NCBI GenBank assembly: GCA_031275955.1
Contig: JAISNZ010000073.1
Location: 1 to 22,168 of the forward strand
Reading direction: 5' to 3'
DNA length: 22,168 bases
Source of the DNA: Desulfovibrio sp.
Lineage (GTDB): Bacteria > Desulfobacterota > Desulfovibrionia > Desulfovibrionales > Desulfovibrionaceae
Shown: one piece after another, positions 7,423-14,838 of the stretch
Layout: each line of letters starts with the position of its first letter
Position numbering within the stretch: the stretch's first letter is position 1
Position numbers and translations under genes: made by a program
Notes under the pieces: generated by a model
Told to the model about the DNA's origin: nothing
Seen by the model: only the letters and a program-made list of their open reading frames with translations
Database searches by the model: none

Positions 7423-7917
7423 CTATTCCTCCGTTTCGCGGGAAAAAAGAAGCGTTATGAAAGAACAGGGATCGGTTCCCACAGCCAGTGAGGCGCTCAC
7501 CTTGACGCCGGCGGCGGTCGCGTCTTTTTTTAGCCTAATGTCAATCCGTTCCCCGGGAAGGATGGGGCGCAGAAATTTGCAGCTGCTGATTTTCAGCAGC
7601 CGTCCGGAAAACATGCCGCCGTATGTCCGGGAGACCGCCATGATCTGGACAATGCCGGGCAGAACGGGATCTGCGGGGAAGTGCCCGCCAAAGCCGATAA
7701 ACTCCGGCGGGAACAGAAAGCGGGAGCAAAAGACGCCGGGAGCCGTTTCCTTGGGAGGATCTTCACAGCACAAGGCGACCGCAGCGGCAAGGGAGGGCAT
7801 TATTTCTCCTTTTTTGTCCGCAATACTGATATAGGCGTTAAAAAGTAGACTTTTCAGAGCAGGATCGTCAGCCGAAAAACGAAGGTTCAGGCTGACTCCC
7901 GCCGCTTCGCGGCGCAT
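7423..7917 (-). CDS. ApeI-like 3-hydroxyacyl-ACP dehydratase (hotdog fold)
   Basis: This 164-residue protein has the FabA/FabZ-type motif GHFPADPVLPG (residues 78-88) with H79 as the likely catalytic His, so it should dehydrate 3-hydroxyacyl-ACP. In aryl polyene clusters a dehydratase of this type (ApeI) works with a second hotdog protein (ApeP); the present cluster has a candidate for each. It is the last gene of the minus-strand cluster. The ATG at 7917 lies five bases after the stop of the upstream gene, inside a hairpin (see 7915-7934), with AAGG just upstream. An N-terminal stretch of about 60 residues before the motif is longer than in FabZ. The gene converges on the dnaA-like gene with a 19-base gap. 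Confidence 0.82.
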   Translation of the reverse strand: MRREAAGVSLNLRFSADDPALKSLLFNAYISIADKKGEIMPSLAAAVALCCEDPPKETAPGVFCSRFLFPPEFIGFGGHFPADPVLPGIVQIMAVSRTYGGMFSGRLLKISSCKFLRPILPGERIDIRLKKDATAAGVKVSASLAVGTDPCSFITLLFSRETEE

Positions 7918-7934
7918 CGGCCTTACGGCCGATG
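7915..7934 (-). promoter_or_regulatory. Stop-start hairpin for translational coupling
   Basis: On the transcript of the minus strand, CAUCGGCC pairs perfectly with GGCCGAUG around a 4-base loop GUAA. The upstream gene's UAA stop is in the loop and the downstream gene's AUG is in the 3' arm. A terminating ribosome would open the hairpin and expose the next start. Confidence 0.6.
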
Positions 7935-8561
7935 TTTACCGCTTTCCGCAGAAATCAGTAAACGAATCTGCACGAGGTAGGGAGGGCGCATATTTTCAAA
8001 AAGAATCGTCTCCGGTTGCGGCCGCGTGTCCGCAAAGCGGGCCACCCAGCTCCCGTCCGGGGCGGCGGCCCGGATATCCTGACCTCCTTGTCCGTCCGGG
8101 ATTCGCGTGAGGCTTACTCCGCGCCCCTCTTGGGCCTCGTTTCCCGCGCGGGGCGCAAGGGCCTCCGGCAGGGCGGCAAACCATATCCCCTGAATGCAGT
8201 GGGCGATGTGCGCGTCAAGGCTGGGGATACGGCGCAGCGCCGGGTGCAGCAGCGCCGTGTGGAAAGCCGCTGGGGTGACGGTCAGATCAAAAAGCGTCAA
8301 GCCCATGCCGCCAAGGCCGACAGCGCGAATGCGCGCGGGGTTGCCTGTCGGGGAGGCGGTTATGGCCAGCAGCCCGTCGAAAGAAGGCAGGCTGTGGCCG
8401 GGGATATGCACCTGCACATGATGCCGGAGAGTCGCCGTAAGGACGCCCTGGGCGGATCCGGGAGGCGCTGTTTTCCGCCCTTGCGCCATACAGCCGGCGG
8501 GAAGCGGCAGGACGGCGGCAGACAGCAGGAGGGCAAGAAACAGGTAGGGGAGTCCGCGCAT
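7923..8561 (-). CDS. DUF3261-like envelope protein of an APE-type cluster
   Basis: This 212-residue exported protein has an N-terminal hydrophobic segment (residues 5-22) ending in LPLPAGC. C24 suggests a lipoprotein, although Pro at position -3 is not a standard lipobox. The mature part has TATLRHHVQVHIPGHSLPSFDGLLAI, then GLGGMGLTLFDLTVTP, and ends with a beta-rich stretch including PPYLVQIRLLIS. By length, order and pattern it matches the DUF3261 proteins found beside MMPL exporters and LolA-like carriers in aryl polyene clusters. Its ATG overlaps the exporter stop by one base (TAATG), so the two are coupled. It probably helps deliver the product to the outer membrane; the mechanism is not known from sequence. 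Confidence 0.7.
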   Translation of the reverse strand: MRGLPYLFLALLLSAAVLPLPAGCMAQGRKTAPPGSAQGVLTATLRHHVQVHIPGHSLPSFDGLLAITASPTGNPARIRAVGLGGMGLTLFDLTVTPAAFHTALLHPALRRIPSLDAHIAHCIQGIWFAALPEALAPRAGNEAQEGRGVSLTRIPDGQGGQDIRAAAPDGSWVARFADTRPQPETILFENMRPPYLVQIRLLISAESGKHRP

Positions 8562-10948
8562 TATCCTTGGCTCGCTTTTGTGCGCGGGGATGTGCAGATG
8601 CGGAACGTCCTCGGCTGGATCAGCAGCGCCGTCAGCAGAGCGGCGGCCACGCCGCCGCTGACGGCGGCCCCCAGGGAAAAGAGCGCCGGATGCCGGGCAA
8701 GAAGCAGACTCCCGAAGCCGGCAAGAGTGGTCAGCGCGGAGACGAGAACCCCTTTGCGCCCGCCGGCCGGCATCCGTCCTTCCAGAACGGCCTGGGTGAA
8801 TATTCCGTAATCAATGCTGAGCGCGATAACCAGAGGCAGGGCCACGGCATGGAACATATTGACCTTTGTTCCGCTGAACAGGAAGAGGGCGACCGTACAG
8901 GCCGCGCCCGCGGCCATGGGCAGGAGAACCGCGCAAAAGCGGACGGGAGAGCGGAAAAACAGGGCGGTAACACAGAAGACCGCCGCGCAGGTCAACAGAC
9001 AGAAGCGCAGAATGTCGCTTCCGACGTCCTGCGCTGTGCGCTCCCGGAAGGCGGGGCCGGAAATGAACACCCCGCCGGCCTGTTCCGCCTTGTGCCGCGT
9101 GGCCTGCGGCAAGGAAGAGGAGCCGTTCAGGACGGTGTAGGCCAGGAAATGTTCCGGCGTTTGGGCAAGATACAGGCGCGGAAACAGGCCCAGGTCCAGG
9201 GCTTCAAGCTCCGCCGGAGTTATGGGTTGCGGTTCTTTTTGAAACCAGGCGGCAAAGGGGGCAAAAGCCGCGGCAGAGAATCCCCATTCCGGAGCGATGG
9301 CCCCCAACCGTCGCAGGCCGGCGTCGCCCTGCTGTTGACGGAATATTCTCCAGGCCTCCAGGCGTTCCTTTTGCCGCCGGGCCGAGGGCAGAAACGGCGC
9401 CGCGCTTGAGGCGGAGATCCCGTCGGAGCGCAGGATGTCGCGGATGGTTTCGTTCTTGCGCAGCAAATGTTCAAAGCCCTCCCCGGATCTGTTTTCCGGA
9501 ACGACAATAAAGGCGTCTTCTCCCGACATTCCCCAGATATCCCGGATGCGCCGCTCGTCCTGAAGCATTTCCGGGGAAGAGTAGGAAAGGTTGCGGATGT
9601 CCCCGTCAAAGCGCAGCCGGGAAAATCCGGCAAGGCTTATGCAGACGCACAGGGCAAGGAGCGCGCAAGTTAGCGCGGCGCGCGGGGCGGCAGGGGGCGC
9701 GGCGGGGAGAAGAGGCGCGTTGACTTCTCCTTGCGGCCCGCATCGGGGTCGCCTCAGCAGCGGCAGGAGGAAGAGCGAGAGACAAAGAGCCGCTGTGACG
9801 GCCGATGTCCCGAACACGGCCATTTGCCTGATTGCCGGAATGGCGGATGTGCATAAGGCCGCGAAGGCCGCGGCCGTGGTGCAGAATCCCGCCAGAAGAG
9901 GCGGGCACAAACCGCGCAGGGCTCTTTGCGCGGAGTCTGTTTCAGAAAAGGCATAGTGCGCGTGGATCGCATAGTCGGCGGTAATGCCCAGAATGACGCC
10001 GCCGCAGCCGAGCACAATGCCGGAAATGTTTTCCTGCGCGATTCCTGTCGCTGTCGCGGCAATGCACAGTGAGGCCATCGGAACGGCAACGATGGCCAGG
10101 GCCTGCCGGCTGCGTAAAAACAGGAAAAAGATGATTGCGACCAAAAGCAGCGAGATCGGGACCACCCTGCGCAGATCGGCCTTGATGATCTTCGCGTTGG
10201 CTTCCGTATGCCGGTAGCTGCCTCCGATGAAGACCTCCGCCTCCTTCGGCAGCGAGGACAGGCTGGCGCGGACGGCGGCCATCACTTGCGCGGCGGCGGC
10301 GGAATCGCTCATGGCCGCTTCAGGCCGGGCGATGATCAAGGCGTAGTTTCCGGAGGGATCGACAACCTGCCCGTCGCGCGGGGAGATCTTGGCGGGAAGA
10401 TTGCCCGGGGCAAGATTGCGCAACAAGGGGAAGCGCAGGCCCAGTGGATCGAGCGCAACGATGCCGCGAAACGCCGGCCCGGAAGGACCGAGAAGGAGTT
10501 GCCGGTTCCGGCGCAGCGTTTCCCGGATGATTTCCGGGCTGAAAAGGGGGGCGAGGCCGGCGATTTGCTCCACGGAGAGCAATACCGGCAGGTAGGCGAA
10601 CAGCGCGGACAGCCTGTCGAAGGCGGGAGCCGCCCCCGGACTTGTCAGAACATGGGGGATAAGGGAGCTCCGCAGCGATTCGGCGGCGGCGGCGGCGAGA
10701 AGAGATGCCGCGCCGTCGCTGTTCCCCACGGTGATGGTCAGGGTATGCAGGAAGGGCGCATTCTGCAGATAGGCAAAAAATTCCGGCGGCGTGTCTTTGT
10801 TCTGAGGGATAAGAACCTGAATATCTGTATTTGCCGTAAGACGCAGGGAGTATATGCAGCAGGCGGCAATCAGCAGACCCCACAGAACAAGAAAAGTTTT
10901 TCTGCGCAGTTGAAGTCTGCGTAAACATTCTGAAATGACGGCGATCAA
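8561..10948 (-). CDS. MMPL/RND-superfamily exporter
   Basis: This 795-residue inner-membrane protein has the duplicated RND layout. There is a first transmembrane segment (about 17-36), a periplasmic loop (about 37-260), then a bundle of hydrophobic segments to about 400. A second loop and second bundle reach the C-terminus. Each bundle has the characteristic Asp-Tyr signature: TADYAIH (D325) and SIDYGIF near residue 715. MMPL proteins export lipids or polyketide products using the proton gradient. Its neighbours, a LolA-like carrier upstream and a DUF3261-like protein downstream, form the usual export set of aryl polyene clusters. The start is TTG at 10948, directly after the LolA-like stop, with GAGGAA upstream; no better start is seen. 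Confidence 0.88.
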   Translation of the reverse strand: MIAVISECLRRLQLRRKTFLVLWGLLIAACCIYSLRLTANTDIQVLIPQNKDTPPEFFAYLQNAPFLHTLTITVGNSDGAASLLAAAAAESLRSSLIPHVLTSPGAAPAFDRLSALFAYLPVLLSVEQIAGLAPLFSPEIIRETLRRNRQLLLGPSGPAFRGIVALDPLGLRFPLLRNLAPGNLPAKISPRDGQVVDPSGNYALIIARPEAAMSDSAAAAQVMAAVRASLSSLPKEAEVFIGGSYRHTEANAKIIKADLRRVVPISLLLVAIIFFLFLRSRQALAIVAVPMASLCIAATATGIAQENISGIVLGCGGVILGITADYAIHAHYAFSETDSAQRALRGLCPPLLAGFCTTAAAFAALCTSAIPAIRQMAVFGTSAVTAALCLSLFLLPLLRRPRCGPQGEVNAPLLPAAPPAAPRAALTCALLALCVCISLAGFSRLRFDGDIRNLSYSSPEMLQDERRIRDIWGMSGEDAFIVVPENRSGEGFEHLLRKNETIRDILRSDGISASSAAPFLPSARRQKERLEAWRIFRQQQGDAGLRRLGAIAPEWGFSAAAFAPFAAWFQKEPQPITPAELEALDLGLFPRLYLAQTPEHFLAYTVLNGSSSLPQATRHKAEQAGGVFISGPAFRERTAQDVGSDILRFCLLTCAAVFCVTALFFRSPVRFCAVLLPMAAGAACTVALFLFSGTKVNMFHAVALPLVIALSIDYGIFTQAVLEGRMPAGGRKGVLVSALTTLAGFGSLLLARHPALFSLGAAVSGGVAAALLTALLIQPRTFRICTSPRTKASQG

Positions 10949-11599
10949 TTATTGAAATTCCTCGCTGCCAACAGGTTGATTCAGCACAACGTCATGCAGA
11001 AGAATTGTCGTCGTTCCTCCGCCGGCTTCACGCAGGAGTATTTCGCGGGCGATGCCGTCCCGGGCGAAGGACAGGGAGATTGAGGACACGACTGAGGCCA
11101 TTTCGGCGTTTTTTGGGGTCAGAACGAGCAGCAGGGGGGTCTGACCTTCCGCGCGGACGGCATAGTGGGCCTCTATCCATTTTCTGTCGAAGCTGATCCA
11201 GGAAAGCGCCTGCGCGGCAACAAGCCCGGCGACAGGGTCCTCTGTCGCGGCCAAGGACACGCGGGAGTCTCTGCTTCCTTCCCAGCGGAATCCCTTTGTT
11301 CCCTGAAGAGCGAATCCCTGCGCGAAGGGTTCGCTGTATTCCCAGAGGAGGGAATCCGGCCGCGCGAAGAGCAGGAACCCCCTGGAGATAACGGGTTCCG
11401 TAAACAGGGGAATGTTCGTCGTCTGGACGAAACGGCAGCGCAGGGTTGAGACGGATGCCGTCAGTTTTTGCAGTGTTTGCAAGGAGTCTTCAACAGACAG
11501 GCCGCGTTCCCGCGGGGGATCCGCTTGCGCCCCTGCCGCCGTGGCGACCTGAGCGCAAGAGAGCAAAAAGAGAAGGAAGGCAAGAATCAGGCGGTTCAT
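10949..11599 (-). CDS. LolA-like periplasmic carrier
   Basis: This 216-residue protein has a Sec-type signal peptide (hydrophobic residues 4-14, with a likely cleavage site near ATAAGAQA, about 19-26). The mature part resembles LolA and related carriers: LQTLQKLTASVSTLRCRFVQTT, then SRGFLLFARPDSLLWEYSEPF and LVLTPKN followed by a beta-rich end. LolA shuttles lipoproteins from the inner to the outer membrane. The copies found next to MMPL exporters in aryl polyene clusters are thought to carry the cluster's lipid product instead. The gene lies 15 bases after the ApeP-like gene with an AAGGAAAAG ribosome site, and it abuts the exporter. This suggests a dedicated carrier, not the cell's housekeeping LolA. 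Confidence 0.82.
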   Translation of the reverse strand: MNRLILAFLLFLLSCAQVATAAGAQADPPRERGLSVEDSLQTLQKLTASVSTLRCRFVQTTNIPLFTEPVISRGFLLFARPDSLLWEYSEPFAQGFALQGTKGFRWEGSRDSRVSLAATEDPVAGLVAAQALSWISFDRKWIEAHYAVRAEGQTPLLLVLTPKNAEMASVVSSISLSFARDGIAREILLREAGGGTTTILLHDVVLNQPVGSEEFQ

Positions 11600-11614
11600 G
11601 TTCTTTTCTTTTCC

Positions 11615-12046
11615 TTATCGCTTCCGGACAAAGACCTTGAGCTTTCCCCGGGCCAGAGGAGTCTCCGGCTCACCGGGCCGGAATACGGTCGCGGTGATGA
11701 TGTGGATGTCCATAACCTCCGCCGTTACGGCAACCGCGATATGCACGGTTTCTCCCTCCGCCGCTTCCCCGAAAAAGGAAAAATCCTGAGCGGCGACAAG
11801 CATGCCTTTGCGCGGTTTCTCTCCGGAGATTTTGTCCAGACAGCCTTTCATGGCTCCGGCGGTCTGCGCCGCCAATTCAAGAAAACCAATGGGGTCAAGG
11901 ATGCCGTTCTGCAGCAGGATATGCTCCGGGTGCAAAGTCGCTGAAGCGAGGGCTCCGGACGGGGAGGCCGCAAGCAGGGCGTCAAGGCAGAGCATGGGCG
12001 GAGCATGCGGCAGCAGATCCGTCACGGGAACGGGGAAAAGGGACAT
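11615..12046 (-). CDS. ApeP-like hotdog dehydratase
   Basis: This 143-residue hotdog-fold protein carries LLPHAPPMLCLD (residues 11-22), as seen in ApeP-like and related 3-hydroxyacyl-ACP dehydratases. Its central helix is DPIGFLELAAQTAGAMKG, with E57 in the place of the FabZ catalytic acid. It ends with a strand-rich region. In aryl polyene pathways ApeP acts as a complex with ApeI; here the ApeI-like gene is the last of the same operon. A thioesterase role is possible for the fold, but the PH-PPMLxLD motif favours a dehydratase. The ATG at 12046 has GGGGG eight bases upstream. A strong hairpin lies shortly before it (12061-12079). Confidence 0.75.
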   Translation of the reverse strand: MSLFPVPVTDLLPHAPPMLCLDALLAASPSGALASATLHPEHILLQNGILDPIGFLELAAQTAGAMKGCLDKISGEKPRKGMLVAAQDFSFFGEAAEGETVHIAVAVTAEVMDIHIITATVFRPGEPETPLARGKLKVFVRKR

Positions 12047-12060
12047 GGCGCAGCCCCCGT

Positions 12061-12079
12061 GCAGCCTGCGGCAGGCTGC
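12061..12079 (-). other. Perfect 8-bp hairpin between lipoprotein and ApeP-like genes
   Basis: GCAGCCTG and CAGGCTGC pair perfectly around a 3-base loop. No T-run follows on either strand, so a terminator is unlikely. The hairpin could stabilise or separate the transcript parts, or simply be a repeat. Confidence 0.45.
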
Positions 12080-12100
12080 GGAGTGGAACGCGAAAAGGCG

Positions 12101-12505
12101 CTATCTGTTCAGAAGCGCCAATTCCTGACGAATGTTCTTTTCCAGCGTGGCGACCCACCGATTGTAGTTGCGGTGGATTTTTCCGTTGCCATAATCCAGG
12201 TTGGCGCTGTCCTTGTAAGTGATGCGAAATTCTTTTTGATCGTAAGCAATCTCCACGATTGCGGTATGCTTTCCCCGGACGTGAAGAGTTCCGGTCATGA
12301 CGCCGGGGCCGGCGGGAACGATTGCCCAGTTGGTAATCGCGCCGGCGCGGATAATGGCGGCCTCAATATCCTTGGTGGCCGCCTTTTTCACCAGGGGCAT
12401 GGGGCTTGCAAAGTTCAGCGGGGGAACCTTTTTGGCGCACCCTGCCATCAGCAGGGCCGAGAAAAGCGCGAACAATCCGATCAGGAAAAGATTTTTTCTC
12501 CTCAT
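12101..12505 (-). CDS. Small lipoprotein of the APE-like cluster, unknown function
   Basis: This 134-residue protein has a signal peptide (MRRKNLFLIG and a hydrophobic run) ending in LMAGC, with C23 as the probable lipidated residue. The mature protein is small, mixed alpha/beta and rather basic: KKVPPLNFASP, then KKAATKDIEAAIIRAG, TGTLHVRGKHTAIVEI and an end rich in YNRWVATLEKNIRQELALL. I do not recognise a named family. It has a strong AAGGAGG ribosome site that overlaps the end of the plsC gene. A role in envelope handling of the product is inferred only from its neighbours, the acyltransferase and the export set. Confidence 0.75.
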   Translation of the reverse strand: MRRKNLFLIGLFALFSALLMAGCAKKVPPLNFASPMPLVKKAATKDIEAAIIRAGAITNWAIVPAGPGVMTGTLHVRGKHTAIVEIAYDQKEFRITYKDSANLDYGNGKIHRNYNRWVATLEKNIRQELALLNR

Positions 12506-12518
12506 CCCTCAAACCTCC

Positions 12519-13286
12519 TTATTTCTGCGATGCATCAGGATCATCCTTTTGGAACCGGTTGTCAATTTCCTTTCGCAGCAGCGATTTTACATGGCGCTGT
12601 AAATGCAGGTGGGCGGTCTCCCTGTACCGCGCAAAATCCTTCGGATATACCGCCGGCAGCAGGGTGAGCCGCGCAGCGGCGGGACGGCCGAAGCGGGAGC
12701 CTTTCGGGAAGATCTCTCCCGTTCCGTCAATGCACAGGGGGATGACCGGGGTTCCTGTATCCATGGCCAGTTTGAAGGCGCCGGAATGAAATCTTCCCAT
12801 TTTTCCCGTGGAACTGCGGGTTCCTTCCGGGAAGACGATGAACGCCGCGCCCTCCCGCAACACGGCCCGCGCCCTGTCGAAAAAGTTGTCGCACTCCAAC
12901 GTTTCGGCATTCAGGTATCCGGCCAGACGCATGATCCGGCCATACAGGGGGATGCGAAAGGGCCATGTCCGCACGACAAAAACAATGTTCTTCACCGGAA
13001 AGAAACCCAGCGTATAGGGATCAAAAAAAGACTGGTGATTGGCCGTGATAATGCAGGGATAGGGCAGGGGAGAGGCCCGGTCGGCGGCGGAAATGCGGGT
13101 CTGGCTCGCCAGCAGCCGGCAGCAGATTTTCCCGTAAAGGTGTACAAGGTTGCGGATGGACACTGCCGCGGGCGCCTTGCCCACGCCGGTCTGCCAGAGC
13201 CAGAGGAGGATTCCCAGAGGCAGGTACAGGAGTGTCCACAGCGCCAGCCCGCTGAAAAAGACGGCATTGAAATACAGAGTGCGCAA
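12519..13286 (-). CDS. PlsC-type lysophospholipid/glycerolipid acyltransferase
   Basis: This 255-residue protein belongs to the 1-acyl-glycerol-3-phosphate acyltransferase family. An N-terminal hydrophobic segment (about 8-32) anchors it to the inner membrane. The catalytic motif is NHQSFFD (H84 and D89) and the substrate-binding motif is FPEGTRS (152-158), followed by SGAFKLA and PVIPLCIDG. Inside this cluster it may join the ACP-bound polyene or acyl chain to a lipid head group, the job done by acyltransferase or glycosyltransferase parts in other aryl polyene clusters. The start is TTG at 13286; no in-frame ATG or GTG lies near. A T10 tract and a possible terminator lie between it and the ACP gene. 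Confidence 0.85.
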   Translation of the reverse strand: MRTLYFNAVFFSGLALWTLLYLPLGILLWLWQTGVGKAPAAVSIRNLVHLYGKICCRLLASQTRISAADRASPLPYPCIITANHQSFFDPYTLGFFPVKNIVFVVRTWPFRIPLYGRIMRLAGYLNAETLECDNFFDRARAVLREGAAFIVFPEGTRSSTGKMGRFHSGAFKLAMDTGTPVIPLCIDGTGEIFPKGSRFGRPAAARLTLLPAVYPKDFARYRETAHLHLQRHVKSLLRKEIDNRFQKDDPDASQK

Positions 13287-13303
13287 GCCACCGCCCGCCT
13301 GTC

Positions 13304-13332
13304 AAAAAAAAAACCGCCCCGCGCGAGCCCGG
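13304..13332 (-). terminator. Possible intrinsic terminator/attenuator between ACP and plsC
   Basis: Read on the minus strand, a GC-only stretch (13314-13332) that can form a bulged stem of about six pairs is followed at once by ten T (13313-13304). The stem is imperfect, so it may only partly stop transcription and lower expression of the downstream half. Confidence 0.4.
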
Positions 13333-13351
13333 AGGAAGGAACCGGAAAGGG

Positions 13352-13618
13352 TCAGCCGGCGTTTTTTTCGATTTCCTGTTTCTTTTGCAGCAGGTAGATA
13401 TGGATGTCTCCTAGGGTGCGGATAGAGGCGATGGCCGGGTCCTTGCCGATTTTGATGCCGAATTCCTGCTCCAGAACAACGACCATGTCCACGGTATCCA
13501 GGCTGTCCAGGTCCAAATCTTCACGGAGATCGGCCTCCGGCCGCATCCGGTCCCCTTCCAGCTCAAATTCTTTCGCCAGGGCGGCATTTGCCCTTTCCAG
13601 CACTTCTGCGTCCGTCAT
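13352..13618 (-). CDS. Acyl carrier protein
   Basis: This 88-residue acidic protein has the phosphopantetheine site DLDSLDTVDM with Ser39 as the attachment residue. It carries the growing acyl or polyene chain between cluster enzymes. The start chosen is the ATG at 13618, which overlaps the stop of the upstream ketosynthase gene (ATGA); an upstream in-frame start at 13645 would add nine residues and overlap that gene further. Helix 1 (VLERANAALAKEF) and the helix 2 region (DSLDTVDMVVVLEQEFGIKI) are typical. Known aryl polyene clusters usually have two ACPs; I see only this one in the window. Confidence 0.93.
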   Translation of the reverse strand: MTDAEVLERANAALAKEFELEGDRMRPEADLREDLDLDSLDTVDMVVVLEQEFGIKIGKDPAIASIRTLGDIHIYLLQKKQEIEKNAG

Positions 13619-14838
13619 TGCGGTCCCCCTAAAACCAGAGAACAATTTATGCCCCCGAGCGCGAAGCTGTTTTTTACTATGATCCGGCCGGGAAGATCAA
13701 CAGGGATCCGGGGCAGGCGGATGCCCGCGCAGCGTTCATCCGGAGACTCCAGGTTTTTGGTGGGGATGATGATTCCTTCGCCCAGCATCTTCACCGAGGC
13801 GATGGTTTCCAGAGATCCGCTTGCCGCCATTGTGTGCCCGATGTGGCCTTTGAGGCTGGAAACAGGCACTTCGGTCCCGAACAGGCCGGCAATCGCGCGG
13901 CTCTCGGCAATATCGCCAAGCTCGGTGGCCGTCGCATGGGCGTTGATATAGGCTATTTCCCGGGGCTGCACGCCGGCGTCCTTGAGAGCCAGGCGCATGC
14001 AGGCGGCAAGAGAGGCGGAAGAAGGCTCGGCGATGCTGCCTGAATCCGACAAGGAGGAAAAGCCCAAAACCTCCGCCAGTACCGGCGCGCCCCGCGCGTG
14101 CGCGGAATCCAGGCTTTCCAGGAGCAGTAGGCCCGCGCCCTCGGAACAGACAACGCCGTCCCGGTTGGCGTCAAAGGGACGCGGCGCGCTTTCCGGCATG
14201 TCGTTGTATCCGGAGGAGGCCGCGGTCAGCAGGTCAAAGGTCCCCTGGACCAGGGGATGAAATTCATCCGTGCCGCCGCAGAGCATATAGTCCTGCCTGC
14301 CGAAGGCCACGGCTTCATAGCCCAGTCCTATGGCCTGACATCCGGAGGCGCAGGCGGCGGAAGGGGAGACGACTCTGCCGGAAACGCCCAGGGCCTGCGC
14401 CAGATTGGCGGCCGCGGAGTGGCTCATGATCCGGAAAAAGAGCATGGATTTGATCTGTTCCATGCTTGCGGAAGCGATATACTGCCGAAAAAACGATTCC
14501 AGGGATTCCGGACTGCCCAGGGTTGAGCCCAGAGCGATGCCGAAACGGTCTCCAGAGACGACCCCGGGGGGCACGGCGGCTTGTTCCAAAGCCTCACAGC
14601 CGGCCAGATAGGCATAGACGGACAAGGGGGACATGGAGCGCCTGATTTTCCTGGGGATGCTTTCCGCGCCGACATCGGGAACAACCCCGGCGATGCGGGG
14701 AACTGTAAGGCCCTCCGGCGCGTTGACCCGGGATATTCCGCTCTTTCCCCGGCGCAGCAGGGAAAAAAGGAGGCCGACACCCTTGCCGTAGGGGGAAACC
14801 GCTCCCATCCCCGTGATGACGACGCGCCTTACATGCAC
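13615..14838 (-). CDS. Beta-ketoacyl-ACP synthase (FabF-like), ketosynthase B
   Basis: This 407-residue ketosynthase performs decarboxylative Claisen condensation of malonyl-ACP with acyl-ACP. The triad is complete: C163 in SAACASGCQAI, H301 in NAHATATELGD and H335 in GHIGHTMAASG, with K330 before it. The C-terminus has NSFALGGINCSLVLG. The start chosen is GTG at 14838, giving MHVRRVVITGMG, which overlaps the stop of the flavoenzyme gene by ten bases; the longer frame would add 38 unrelated residues. The product is coupled to the ACP gene by ATGA. It may act as the elongating synthase. There is no sign that it is a chain-length factor, because the catalytic Cys is present. Confidence 0.92.
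   Translation of the reverse strand: MHVRRVVITGMGAVSPYGKGVGLLFSLLRRGKSGISRVNAPEGLTVPRIAGVVPDVGAESIPRKIRRSMSPLSVYAYLAGCEALEQAAVPPGVVSGDRFGIALGSTLGSPESLESFFRQYIASASMEQIKSMLFFRIMSHSAAANLAQALGVSGRVVSPSAACASGCQAIGLGYEAVAFGRQDYMLCGGTDEFHPLVQGTFDLLTAASSGYNDMPESAPRPFDANRDGVVCSEGAGLLLLESLDSAHARGAPVLAEVLGFSSLSDSGSIAEPSSASLAACMRLALKDAGVQPREIAYINAHATATELGDIAESRAIAGLFGTEVPVSSLKGHIGHTMAASGSLETIASVKMLGEGIIIPTKNLESPDERCAGIRLPRIPVDLPGRIIVKNSFALGGINCSLVLGGPQ

Noticed and set aside
8016..10924. Plus-strand frames of 238-280 codons over the exporter and DUF3261-like genes
   Set aside because: They are antisense to membrane-protein genes, Arg/Gly-rich and without any domain.
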